Assembly: GCA_903905665.1 (NCBI GenBank) | Contig: CAIVHJ010000453.1 | Location: 1 to 16,693, forward strand | Reading direction: 5' to 3' | Length of the DNA: 16,693 bases | DNA from: an uncultured Phycisphaerales bacterium | GTDB lineage: Bacteria > Planctomycetota > Phycisphaerae > UBA1845 > CAIVHJ01 | Part shown: piece after piece, positions 6,477-13,249 of the stretch | Position numbering within the stretch: the first letter of the stretch is position 1 | Layout: each line of letters starts with the position of its first letter | Position numbers and translations under genes: made by a program | The notes under the pieces: generated by a model | Told to the model about the DNA's origin: nothing | What the model saw: the letters and a program-made list of their open reading frames with translations, nothing else | The model's database searches: none

Positions 6477-7355
6477 TCATTGGGTGCGGTTGGTCTGGAC
6501 GCAGCAAATGATCTTATATCCCAGTTTGGCGGCGAGGAATTCGGTGACGACCTGACCCGGAATCGGCGCGACTTCCACGAGGTCCGCCGCGACGATTTGT
6601 TTTTCGGAGGCGACGGTTTGAATCAATTGCGTCACCTGATACCAGTCCAAACCACCGGGTTCCGGCGTGCCGGTTCCGGGCGCATACGCCGGATCGAATC
6701 CGTCAATGTCCACCGTCAGATAAACGCGGTCCGTTAGCGCGCTAATCGCGCGTTTGATCCAGTCGGCGCGATTGCGGCAATCCATGTCTGTCAGAATGTG
6801 CACGTCCGACCGTCGGAGAAAATCCGCTTCCTCGATGGAATAATTCCTGATCCCCACCGAACTGATCGACACGCCCAGCTCATGCACCCGTCGCATGGCG
6901 CAGGCATGGGACCACTTCGTCCCCAGATATTCATCGCGCAAATCAGCATGGGCGTCAATATGCAGCACCGACAGGTTTTTGTGCCCCGACTGAACCGCCC
7001 GAACCAGCCCCGCCGTAATGCTGTGTTCTCCCCCAAGCGACAGCAGAAACTTCCCGTCCTCCACTATCCGACGGGCCGCTTTGAAAATCACCTCCTGCAT
7101 CACCTCAGGACTCAAACCCTGTGTTTCCAGAGGCTCCAGCGTCGCCACTCCGGATTCGACGAATTCACGCCCCAGGGTGTGATCGTATAACTCGACTTGT
7201 TGCGATGCGGTAATGATTGCTCGCGGACCCCGGCAAGAACCCGCCCCAAACGTGCTCGTCGCCTCATACGGAATCGGCAACACGGCGAACCGGGAATGGC
7301 CATAGTTGGACTGGTGGGGGGGAAGTCCCAGAAAGTTATCAGGCACGGTTTCCAT
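6477..7355 (-). CDS. speB: agmatinase (ureohydrolase family)
   Basis: A 292-residue manganese enzyme that hydrolyses agmatine to putrescine and urea. All ureohydrolase metal motifs are present: GGEHS (H111), DAHADLRDEY (D134, H136, D138), SHACAMRR (149-156) and VDIDGFDPAYAPGTGTPEPGG (D216, D218). The gene starts 9 bases after the stop of the arginine decarboxylase gene and has no Shine-Dalgarno of its own, so translation is probably coupled. The pair forms an arginine-to-putrescine route. Arginase, formiminoglutamase or guanidinobutyrase are other family members; the neighbour favours agmatinase. Confidence 0.93.
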   Translation of the reverse strand: METVPDNFLGLPPHQSNYGHSRFAVLPIPYEATSTFGAGSCRGPRAIITASQQVELYDHTLGREFVESGVATLEPLETQGLSPEVMQEVIFKAARRIVEDGKFLLSLGGEHSITAGLVRAVQSGHKNLSVLHIDAHADLRDEYLGTKWSHACAMRRVHELGVSISSVGIRNYSIEEADFLRRSDVHILTDMDCRNRADWIKRAISALTDRVYLTVDIDGFDPAYAPGTGTPEPGGLDWYQVTQLIQTVASEKQIVAADLVEVAPIPGQVVTEFLAAKLGYKIICCVQTNRTQ

Positions 7356-7364
7356 TTCGAATTG

Positions 7365-7916
7365 TTACGGCACAAACACGGCGGCGGACAAAACGGTCGT
7401 CCACAAACCATCCTTGTCGCCCTCGGCGGTCTGAACGCAGTTCCGCGTTCGGACGATCAGGTTGCTGCTCTTATATACTTCCCGCCGTTCGTCCCATGCG
7501 CTGTTCGGATCGAGATCGATGCCCAGTGTCGTCGCCAGCATCGTCGCCGCCATGTCCTCGACCAGATCACCCAGTTTCTTTTCCGTCTGCCCATAACCGT
7601 GATGTTCGGAAATGTATCCGTATTGATGTTTGTCCGCCGGAAGCGCCAGACCGATGGCCGCCCCGATCAGACGATTCGGTTCGTTGCAGCGAATTTCGGC
7701 GATCACGCAATGCGTGATCTGGCCCGGCCGAATCCGCTTCATCCCTTCGGCATGGGAGATAATTTTGCATCCCGGAGGATAGATGCTGCTGACGCGAACC
7801 AGATTGAGCTGCGCGATTCCCGCCTTGCGCAGCGCCGCCTCAAACGACTGCAGGTTATGAATGTGTTTCCCCACACCTTTGGTGAAAAAAACCGCTCTCG
7901 GAATACTATCCGGCAT
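7365..7916 (-). CDS. pdaD: pyruvoyl-dependent arginine decarboxylase
   Basis: A 183-residue proenzyme that converts arginine to agmatine with a pyruvoyl cofactor formed by self-cleavage. The cleavage site is clear: RVSSIYPPGC, with scission expected between S43 and S44 so that S44 becomes the pyruvoyl group. Other family features are the N-terminal FFTKGVG, GQITHCVIAE and the ISEHHGYG stretch. The ATG has a strong Shine-Dalgarno (GAGGAG, 9 bases upstream) and a promoter of its own lies upstream. This class is known from archaea and some bacteria. It is the first gene of the pair with agmatinase. Confidence 0.93.
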   Translation of the reverse strand: MPDSIPRAVFFTKGVGKHIHNLQSFEAALRKAGIAQLNLVRVSSIYPPGCKIISHAEGMKRIRPGQITHCVIAEIRCNEPNRLIGAAIGLALPADKHQYGYISEHHGYGQTEKKLGDLVEDMAATMLATTLGIDLDPNSAWDERREVYKSSNLIVRTRNCVQTAEGDKDGLWTTVLSAAVFVP

Positions 7917-7943
7917 GGATGTTGTCTCCTCAAAACGAAATAT

Positions 7944-7957
7944 CTTCGTGCTTCGTG
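7944..7957. repeat. tandem CTTCGTG (CACGAAG) heptamer in the pdaD leader
   Basis: Two direct copies of CTTCGTG. The neighbouring minus-strand sequence is a purine-rich run (GAAACTGGAAACTAGAGAAG, then CACGAAGCACGAAG) with an imperfect repeated texture. It lies between the predicted pdaD promoter and its ribosome-binding site. Confidence 0.45.
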
Positions 7958-7999
7958 TTCCGTCTTTCTTCTCTAGTTTCCAGTCTCTAACGTCGCGGC

Positions 8000-8027
8000 A
8001 TTATATCGTTATCGACCATTACCGCAA
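8000..8027 (-). promoter_or_regulatory. sigma70-type promoter of the pdaD-speB operon
   Basis: Minus strand: a perfect TATAAT (8000-8005), a 16-base spacer and TTGCGG (8022-8027) as a partial -35. It begins just after the rdgB stop, giving a leader of about 75 bases before pdaD. Confidence 0.6.
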
Positions 8028-8032
8028 AGACT

Positions 8033-8659
8033 TTAGCGCGGGGGTTTCTCCTCGTTTTTCAAAAAAATTTCACGAATCAGCACCCCGATCCGACGGACGG
8101 CTTTTCCACGATGGCTGATAGCGTTTTTATGCTCCGGCTCCAGTTCCGCCGTCGTCCGACCCAGTTCCGGGACCAGAAAATGAGGATCGTATCCAAACCC
8201 GTTTTTCCCCCGTGGTTCGTCAATAACCAGTCCTTCGACGGCATCTTCGGCAAAAGCCGCGATCTGACCATCCTTCGCCAGTGCCGCTGCGCACCAAAAC
8301 CTCGCCCGACGCTGCTCCAGCGGAATCCCCGCCAGCATCGTCACCAGTTTCCGGTTGTTCGCCAAGGGATCACGCTGGGGACCGGCAAAACGTGCCGAAT
8401 GAACTCCCGGCAACCCGTTCAGACAATCCACCTCCAAACCTGAATCATCCGCCAACGCCCACAAACCCGTCAGTTTGGCATAATGCAACGCTTTTTTCTC
8501 GGCATTGCCCAAAAACGTTTCGGCATCCTCCACCGGCTCTGCAAGCCCCGGATAATCTTTCAGGTTTCGGAACTGAACCGGCAAATCCGCCAGTATCTCG
8601 ACGATCTCGCGAATTTTGTCTTCGTTGGATGTGGCGAGCAGCAAAATGGGAGGAGTCAT
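8033..8659 (-). CDS. rdgB: XTP/dITP diphosphatase (RdgB/HAM1 family)
   Basis: A 208-residue house-cleaning pyrophosphatase that removes ITP, dITP and XTP so that they do not enter nucleic acids. Signatures: ATSNEDKIREI at the N-terminus, LADDSGLEVDCLNGLPGVHSAR (about 69-90, acidic metal ligands), GKNGFGYDPHF (151-161) and the C-terminal SHRGKA (182-187). Its length is normal. It is downstream of the SPOR-like lipoprotein gene, separated by a 144-base gap with nested inverted repeats, so it may be read partly from its own start. Confidence 0.96.
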   Translation of the reverse strand: MTPPILLLATSNEDKIREIVEILADLPVQFRNLKDYPGLAEPVEDAETFLGNAEKKALHYAKLTGLWALADDSGLEVDCLNGLPGVHSARFAGPQRDPLANNRKLVTMLAGIPLEQRRARFWCAAALAKDGQIAAFAEDAVEGLVIDEPRGKNGFGYDPHFLVPELGRTTAELEPEHKNAISHRGKAVRRIGVLIREIFLKNEEKPPR

Positions 8660-8684
8660 GGTTGTTCGTCCTGCCGACTAAAAG

Positions 8685-8802
8685 GTTTCATGATTGCGGA
8701 GCCAGTGCGTAGGGGCACGGCATGCCGTGCCCGCAATCTTACAAACTCAGACGGACCCAGCACGCTGTGTCCTGACAAAAGGTGGCCCCATGATCATGAA
8801 AC
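8685..8802. repeat. nested inverted-repeat element, 118 bp
   Basis: Outer arms GTTTCATGAT (8685-8694) and ATCATGAAAC (8793-8802); middle arms GATTGCGG (8692-8699) and CCGCAATC (8731-8738); and a central perfect 20-bp palindrome (8713-8732). It occupies almost the whole gap between the SPOR-like lipoprotein and rdgB. It resembles a small miniature element or layered insertion, but there is no transposase and no target duplication I can establish. Confidence 0.5.
8709..8733. repeat. REP-like palindromic repeat, copy 1
   Basis: Contains the perfect palindrome GGGCACGGCATGCCGTGCCC (8713-8732) preceded by GTAG. The 25-base unit is identical at 13213-13237. Confidence 0.85.
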
Positions 8803-8803
8803 T

Positions 8804-9652
8804 CTATTTGTCCTCGCCTGGGCGCCGGGGAACTTCAATGAGAAACGACTTCGGCTGGATGGTTTGGCTGCCCAGCTTGCGGCTGCGAATCTGACCATTC
8901 TCATAGTTGTACTTGAACTCTTCTTTTTGCTGGAGGGATTCCACTCGGTTCGAATATCTCTGCTGGCCGTTCGGCTGGGTGATTACGTCCTCCGAGCCGA
9001 ACGACCCCACCGTTACAAGCGACCACGACGGCCCGTGATAGTAATAGGCTTCACAACCTTCCTTGCGAAGCTGTTCGACGTACTGGACTGCCGAAGCATA
9101 TACATCCCGGTATCCTCCCTCGGGAAAAAACGACGCAACTTGCAACGAGTACTTTCCAGAATTTTTCGTCAGCGCCCACTCGGGCCGCTCCACGCGTTTC
9201 CCCACAGCCGGCGTCTTGATCGCTTCCGCAAAAAAACGTCGCTTGTAGTTGTCCTGAAGGCTCTTGACCAGCATGTAATCCTGGTTGATCTCCACCGACT
9301 TCTCAGGTTCATTCGTATTCGGATTTATCTTCAGTGCGTAATTTCCGTAATACAACCGACTGACTTCGTTGACGTCATCGTGATCACACGACAAGGCGCT
9401 CGCACGAACATCCGGCACGCTTTTGAGTACTCCGATCACCGCCTCGCAATCTTGTCGATGTTCCGCCCCCATAAACTCACGACACTGAATCGTCCACCTT
9501 TCCGTGTCGGTATCTAACAGTGAAAACCCGCCCGATCCCGCCCCGGTCTGGCATCCCACCAGCACCAGACCCATCCCCATCAATCCTATCCCGGCGCACA
9601 AGAATTGCTTTCCACTCCTTTTCTTTCGGTTCATGGCACGATGACTCGTCAT
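8804..9652 (-). CDS. lipoprotein with two SPOR-like segments
   Basis: 282 residues. A basic N-terminus, a hydrophobic stretch and the lipobox LVGC (C34) predict a lipid-anchored, periplasm-facing protein. The segment about 167-218 (KYSLQVASF ... SWSLVTVGSF) has the pattern of a SPOR domain, a peptidoglycan-binding fold. The first half (about 52-107, WTIQCREFMG ... SRLYYGNYAL) has a similar W-x-I/V...G-x-Y outline and may be a second, diverged SPOR unit. The assignment rests on pattern only. The ATG at 9652 overlaps the rph stop (ATGA) and has AAAAGGA upstream, so it is translationally coupled to rph; ATG 9634 is a weaker alternative. Confidence 0.75.
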   Translation of the reverse strand: MTSHRAMNRKKRSGKQFLCAGIGLMGMGLVLVGCQTGAGSGGFSLLDTDTERWTIQCREFMGAEHRQDCEAVIGVLKSVPDVRASALSCDHDDVNEVSRLYYGNYALKINPNTNEPEKSVEINQDYMLVKSLQDNYKRRFFAEAIKTPAVGKRVERPEWALTKNSGKYSLQVASFFPEGGYRDVYASAVQYVEQLRKEGCEAYYYHGPSWSLVTVGSFGSEDVITQPNGQQRYSNRVESLQQKEEFKYNYENGQIRSRKLGSQTIQPKSFLIEVPRRPGEDK

Positions 9653-10380
9653 GTTCCAGTCCTTTTCTTACCGCGCAAAATCTTCTGCTGCTCCCGGATC
9701 AATTGTCGAATCGCACGACTACCCCGCTGGACCATCTGATCCAGATCGCGCGAAGCAAAGGTCGAATGCTCTCCTGTCGCCTGAACCTCGACGATCCGAC
9801 CCGAACCCGTCATCACCAAATTCAAGTCCACATCTGCCGACACATCTTCTTTGTAATTCAAGTCCACCAAAATCTTGTCTTTCACCACTCCCACACTCAC
9901 CGCCGCCACCGAATCCGTCACACAACTCCGATCGAACAAACCTCGCTTCACACCCTCGTCCACCGCATCGCACAATGCGACGTATCCGCCCGTAATCGCC
10001 GCCGACCGAGTCCCGCCGTCCGCCTGCAACACATCACAATCCACCACCAGCGTTCGCGATCCAAGCACCGTAAAATCCACCACGGCCCTCAGCGACCGAC
10101 CGATCAATCGTTGAATCTCCTGACTGCGACCGTCAACGCCTTCGCGGTTCCGCGGCCGACGACTTCCCGTCGATCCCGGCAACATGTCATATTCAGCCGT
10201 CAACCACCCCAATCCGCTTTCTTCCCGCCATTTTGGAACACCTTCCTGAATCGATACCGTGCACAACACCCACGTCTCACCCAGCTGAATCAATACCGAG
10301 CCTGGCGCCTGCTTCGTATAACCACGAATCATTCGAACCGGCCGAACTTCAGTCGCTTTTCGTCCCTTGCGTACATCCAT
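9649..10380 (-). CDS. rph: ribonuclease PH
   Basis: A 243-residue phosphorolytic 3'-5' exoribonuclease that trims tRNA 3' ends. Typical motifs: the N-terminal RPVRMIRGYTKQAPGSVL, the TAEYDMLPGST loop, GRSQEIQRLIGRSLRAVVD (about 84-102), LQADGGTRSAAITGGY (phosphate-binding, about 119-133) and the metal-binding region KEDVSADVDLNLVMTG. Its first 32 bases overlap the end of tsaE. The start is kept because the early RPV segment is conserved and GAGG lies 6 bases upstream, inside tsaE. Confidence 0.97.
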   Translation of the reverse strand: MDVRKGRKATEVRPVRMIRGYTKQAPGSVLIQLGETWVLCTVSIQEGVPKWREESGLGWLTAEYDMLPGSTGSRRPRNREGVDGRSQEIQRLIGRSLRAVVDFTVLGSRTLVVDCDVLQADGGTRSAAITGGYVALCDAVDEGVKRGLFDRSCVTDSVAAVSVGVVKDKILVDLNYKEDVSADVDLNLVMTGSGRIVEVQATGEHSTFASRDLDQMVQRGSRAIRQLIREQQKILRGKKRTGT

Positions 10381-10846
10381 ATTCCGCCTCGACCTCCTGA
10401 ATCACAACCTCCGCCGACTCGCCAAAACCCCAAAGACTAATCCGTCGCTCCTGCATGTCAAGCACTTCCAGAGTAATCCACAAATGCTCCGGAGGAATCA
10501 GTTCCTTCACCCGATCCGCCCATTCCACCACCACCAACCCACCACTCCGGCACATTTCGTCAAAACCCAGCGTTTCCAGTTCCGATGCGGCTTTCAATCG
10601 GTATACATCGACGTGGAACAAGTGCAGGCGCCCCTCGTATTCATTCACGATCACATACGTCGGACTATTGACCACGCGCAAGTCGCGAACACCCAGTCCC
10701 TGTGCAATTCCCTTGACCAGATAGGTCTTCCCGGCGCCAAGAACTCCCTCCAAACCCACCACCAGATTCGGACGCGCGGCGCGACCAATCACGCTCCCCA
10801 GTTCCACCGTTTGTTCCACCGAATGACTTTGGATCGTAAAGGTCAT
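10349..10846 (-). CDS. tsaE: tRNA threonylcarbamoyladenosine biosynthesis ATPase TsaE
   Basis: A 165-residue P-loop ATPase that works with TsaB and TsaD in making the t6A37 modification of ANN-decoding tRNAs. Visible: Walker A GVLGAGKT (34-41), SPTYVIVNEY (61-70), LFHVDVYRL (77-84) and VVVEWADR (105-112). The C-terminus is slightly long. It begins 16 bases after thiL and its end overlaps rph by 32 bases, so the three genes form one transcript. TsaB and TsaD are not in the window. Confidence 0.96.
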   Translation of the reverse strand: MTFTIQSHSVEQTVELGSVIGRAARPNLVVGLEGVLGAGKTYLVKGIAQGLGVRDLRVVNSPTYVIVNEYEGRLHLFHVDVYRLKAASELETLGFDEMCRSGGLVVVEWADRVKELIPPEHLWITLEVLDMQERRISLWGFGESAEVVIQEVEAEYGCTQGTKSD

Positions 10847-10862
10847 CGTATCCGCTCATCTC

Positions 10863-11804
10863 TCAATGCAACCACCCCGTCGGTTGCATGTCCACAAATC
10901 GCCCATCCTCACAACGCCTCCGGTATCCCGATGAAGTGCATTCCCCGATCACACGAATTTCCTGTTTTAACGATTCCAGCGATGACTTCGCGTCGGGTCC
11001 GACCGTCAACAGCAACTCGTAATCTTCGCCATCCCCCAAAACATGATCCACCACCGATCGACCATCTTGTTGCGATAACTTCTTTGCGTCCTGACTCGCC
11101 GCTTCGCCAAGCAATTTCTCGTCCAGCCACGCTCCACACCGCGACGCCTGGCACACCCGATACAAATCCAGCGCCACGCCGTCGCTCACGTCGATCATCG
11201 CGTGCAATCGTTTACCCAATACCTCAGCAAGTTCGTGCGCTTCAGCGATTCGTGGAACAAACTCAAGATGCTTTCCCAAAATACTCCCGCCCAGCAAACC
11301 CGTGACACAAATCAAATCCCCCGGCAACGCTCCGCTGCGCCGAACCGGTTCAATCCCCGGCCACGGAACGGCGGCGCACACCACATCGATCGTCATGGGC
11401 CCACCGGTTCCCACCGTATCCCCGCCGATCACAGGACAATTCCATCGACCGGCCGCCGTCATCATGCTCTGGAGAATCCGCTGACCGGATTCCAACATCG
11501 GCGCATCCTTCGGAATCGCAATCGAAACCAGCATCGCAATCGGCCGAACTGCCATCGCCGCGCAATCGCTCAAACACGCATTCGCCGCCTTCCGACCGAT
11601 TTGTTCCAGCGTGTGAACCGCCGGATCAAAATGAACTCCCCCCACGATCATGTCCGTTCCGAGCAACACGGTGGCTCCACTGGACAACCGAATCGCCGCC
11701 ATGTCGTCCCCGATCCCGATCGAAATCGAGGCATCTCCACTCCGTTCGCCCCGTGGCACGGGTTGCTGTTCCAGCCATTTCAGAAGTTCCCATTCTCCGC
11801 TCAT
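10863..11804 (-). CDS. thiL: thiamine-monophosphate kinase
   Basis: About 313 residues; phosphorylates thiamine monophosphate to the active diphosphate, the last step of thiamine synthesis. Motifs: GIGDDMAAI (30-38), GTDMIVGGVHFD (49-60), SDCAAMAVRP (79-88, usually SDLAAMG), IGGDTVGTGGPMTIDV, DVSDGVALDL and LGDGEDYELLLTV. The frame is open to a TTG at 11840; I chose the ATG at 11804 because it gives the family's usual MSGEWELLKWL opening. It is the first gene of the thiL-tsaE-rph-lipoprotein run, is divergent from mnmA, and is unlinked to thiS-thiG 7 kb away. Confidence 0.95.
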   Translation of the reverse strand: MSGEWELLKWLEQQPVPRGERSGDASISIGIGDDMAAIRLSSGATVLLGTDMIVGGVHFDPAVHTLEQIGRKAANACLSDCAAMAVRPIAMLVSIAIPKDAPMLESGQRILQSMMTAAGRWNCPVIGGDTVGTGGPMTIDVVCAAVPWPGIEPVRRSGALPGDLICVTGLLGGSILGKHLEFVPRIAEAHELAEVLGKRLHAMIDVSDGVALDLYRVCQASRCGAWLDEKLLGEAASQDAKKLSQQDGRSVVDHVLGDGEDYELLLTVGPDAKSSLESLKQEIRVIGECTSSGYRRRCEDGRFVDMQPTGWLH

Positions 11805-11866
11805 GACGGATAATCTAGCATCGCAACCGCCGAAATCCAACCTGCCGGGTGAGGTTCCTTCTGCTT

Positions 11867-11875
11867 TGCTATAAT
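11867..11875 (+). promoter_or_regulatory. extended -10 promoter of mnmA
   Basis: TGCTATAAT is a perfect TATAAT with the TGn extension. No good -35 is visible, which fits an extended -10 promoter. Transcription would begin near 11882, giving a leader of about 100 bases before mnmA. Confidence 0.6.
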
Positions 11876-11898
11876 GCCATTCGGACCGATGGATAAAC

Positions 11899-11923
11899 AG
11901 GAGATCATTTCATGGCCGTGTAG
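11899..11923 (+). promoter_or_regulatory. orphan ribosome-binding site and three-codon frame in the mnmA leader
   Basis: AGGAG (11899-11903) is followed 8 bases later by ATG GCC GTG TAG, a minigene of three codons. The real mnmA ATG, 71 bases further on, has only a weak Shine-Dalgarno. Either a leader minigene or the remains of an original start displaced by the palindrome that follows. Confidence 0.4.
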
Positions 11924-11946
11924 TACCAGCGTGAGAGTCTGTGTGG

Positions 11947-11965
11947 CACCGGCATCTTGCCGGTG
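11947..11965. repeat. palindromic repeat in the mnmA leader
   Basis: CACCGGCA-TCT-TGCCGGTG: 8-bp arms with a three-base loop, ending 17 bases before the mnmA ATG. The wording resembles widely dispersed intergenic REP-like elements; only this copy occurs here. Confidence 0.65.
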
Positions 11966-11982
11966 AATAGGCGTGATGGACT

Positions 11983-13065
11983 ATGAGCAAAACCAAAGTC
12001 GTCGTAGCAATGAGTGGGGGGGTGGATTCGAGCGTGGCTGCCTGCCTCCTGAAGGAACAGGGGTATGAGGTGGTGGGGTTTTTCATGCGCACCGGCGCTG
12101 TGCATGAACCGACACCCGGACAATGCTCCACTCGAAAAGGTTGTTGCAGCGCTACCGACGCCGCCGACGCCCGATCCGTCGCCGAAAAACTCGGCATCAA
12201 TTTCTATGCCCTGAACTTCGAGCGGGAATTCGATCAGATCGTCGATTACTTCGTCGAAGATTATCGCAACGCACGAACCCCGAACCCCTGCATCCTCTGC
12301 AACGATCGGCTCAAGTTCGGCAAATTGGTCGAACACGCGCGTTCGATCGGAGCCGACCGAATCGCCACCGGCCACTACGCCCGAATCGGCATGCAAAATG
12401 GACATGCCGTTCTGCGGCGGGGGGTTGATTCTGAAAAAGATCAATCCTACGTGCTGTTCAGCTTGCAGCGGCCGATATTGGAACGCGTACTCTTTCCGAT
12501 CGGCGATTTGCTCAAATCTCATGTCCGCGCCGAAGCCGAACGCTTTGGTCTCTCACTCCACGACAAACCCGATTCGTACGACATCTGCTTTGTCCCCGAC
12601 GGCGATTACGCGCGAGTGGTTCGGAACCGCGATCCGTCGGTGTTTCGAAAGGGCCCCGTTTGCACCCTCGACGGTCGCATCGTCGGCGAACACGACGGAA
12701 TCGCTAACTTCACCATCGGTCAGCGCCACGGATTGCGAATCGCAATGGGAACACCACACTACGTCACGAACCTGGATGCAACCACCAACACCGTCACCAT
12801 CGGCCCAAAAGAAAACCTCTTCCGACGTGGTTTATGGGCGGATCAGACGAACTGGCTCGTGGATCGTCCCGCGAATACGTTCCGGGCGCTCGCACAAATT
12901 CGTTACCATCATCACGCCGTGCCCGTCACCGTGGAACACGTGGACGATCATCAACTGCGAATCGTCTTCGACGAACCCCAACCCGCCGTCACTCCCGGCC
13001 AAGCCGTCGTCCTCTATGATAACGACGTTTGCCTCGGCGGCGGTTGGATCCGCGAATCATTTTGA
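11983..13065 (+). CDS. mnmA: tRNA-specific 2-thiouridylase
   Basis: A 360-residue ATP-pyrophosphatase that makes 2-thiouridine at the wobble position 34 of Lys, Glu and Gln tRNAs. Motifs: the PP-loop SGGVDSS (11-17), NPCILCN with the catalytic cysteine equivalent to E. coli C102 at C106, ATGHYARI (128-135), the partner cysteine in YDICFVPDGD (C202), and the C-terminal beta-barrel with FTIGQRHGL and GGGWI. The GQCSTRKGCCS insert with extra cysteines (48, 54, 55) near the N-terminus is seen in some bacterial MnmA proteins. It is the only confident plus-strand gene, divergent from thiL. The Shine-Dalgarno is weak and a hairpin lies just upstream, so translation may be damped. Confidence 0.97.
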   Translation: MSKTKVVVAMSGGVDSSVAACLLKEQGYEVVGFFMRTGAVHEPTPGQCSTRKGCCSATDAADARSVAEKLGINFYALNFEREFDQIVDYFVEDYRNARTPNPCILCNDRLKFGKLVEHARSIGADRIATGHYARIGMQNGHAVLRRGVDSEKDQSYVLFSLQRPILERVLFPIGDLLKSHVRAEAERFGLSLHDKPDSYDICFVPDGDYARVVRNRDPSVFRKGPVCTLDGRIVGEHDGIANFTIGQRHGLRIAMGTPHYVTNLDATTNTVTIGPKENLFRRGLWADQTNWLVDRPANTFRALAQIRYHHHAVPVTVEHVDDHQLRIVFDEPQPAVTPGQAVVLYDNDVCLGGGWIRESF

Positions 13066-13126
13066 CCAATCATAATGGGCGATCGTCAGAGACGCGACCG
13101 TGAGGGAGCGTGTGCCTCCATCAGAG

Positions 13127-13146
13127 CCCCCTGCGCAAGCAGGGGG
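13127..13146. terminator. GCAA-tetraloop hairpin 1 between mnmA and the phosphohexomutase gene
   Basis: CCCCCTGC-GCAA-GCAGGGGG: a perfect 8-bp G/C-rich stem closed by a GNRA-type loop. On the plus strand it is followed by TTATTCTTCTT, a U-rich tail that suits a rho-independent terminator for mnmA. Confidence 0.6.
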
Positions 13147-13157
13147 TTATTCTTCTT

Positions 13158-13177
13158 CCCCCTGCGCAAGCAGGGGG
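13158..13177. terminator. GCAA-tetraloop hairpin 2, exact copy of hairpin 1
   Basis: The same 20 bases repeated 31 bases downstream. On the minus strand the tail between the copies is A-rich rather than U-rich, so termination of the opposite gene is less certain. It may instead be one unit of a dispersed repeat. Confidence 0.5.
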
Positions 13178-13187
13178 CCTGTGCCCA

Positions 13188-13208
13188 TGTGTACCAGCAC
13201 GGTACACA
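13188..13208. repeat. palindrome TGTGTACC-AGCAC-GGTACACA
   Basis: 8-bp arms and a five-base loop, 4 bases before the copy of the GGGCACGG palindrome. It is part of a cluster of hairpins filling the convergent gap 13066-13249. Confidence 0.65.
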
Positions 13209-13212
13209 CCTG

Positions 13213-13237
13213 GTAGGGGCACGGCATGCCGTGCCCG
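13213..13237. repeat. REP-like palindromic repeat, copy 2
   Basis: Identical over 25 bases to 8709-8733, with the palindrome at 13217-13236. It ends 12 bases before the stop of the minus-strand phosphohexomutase gene, so it could also work as a transcript-end hairpin. Confidence 0.85.
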
Positions 13238-13249
13238 TGTGAACTACAA

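Noticed and set aside
13127..13177. CRISPR-like pair of repeats
   Set aside because: Only two copies with an 11-base spacer, each a perfect hairpin; there are no cas genes. Better explained as terminators or dispersed repeats.
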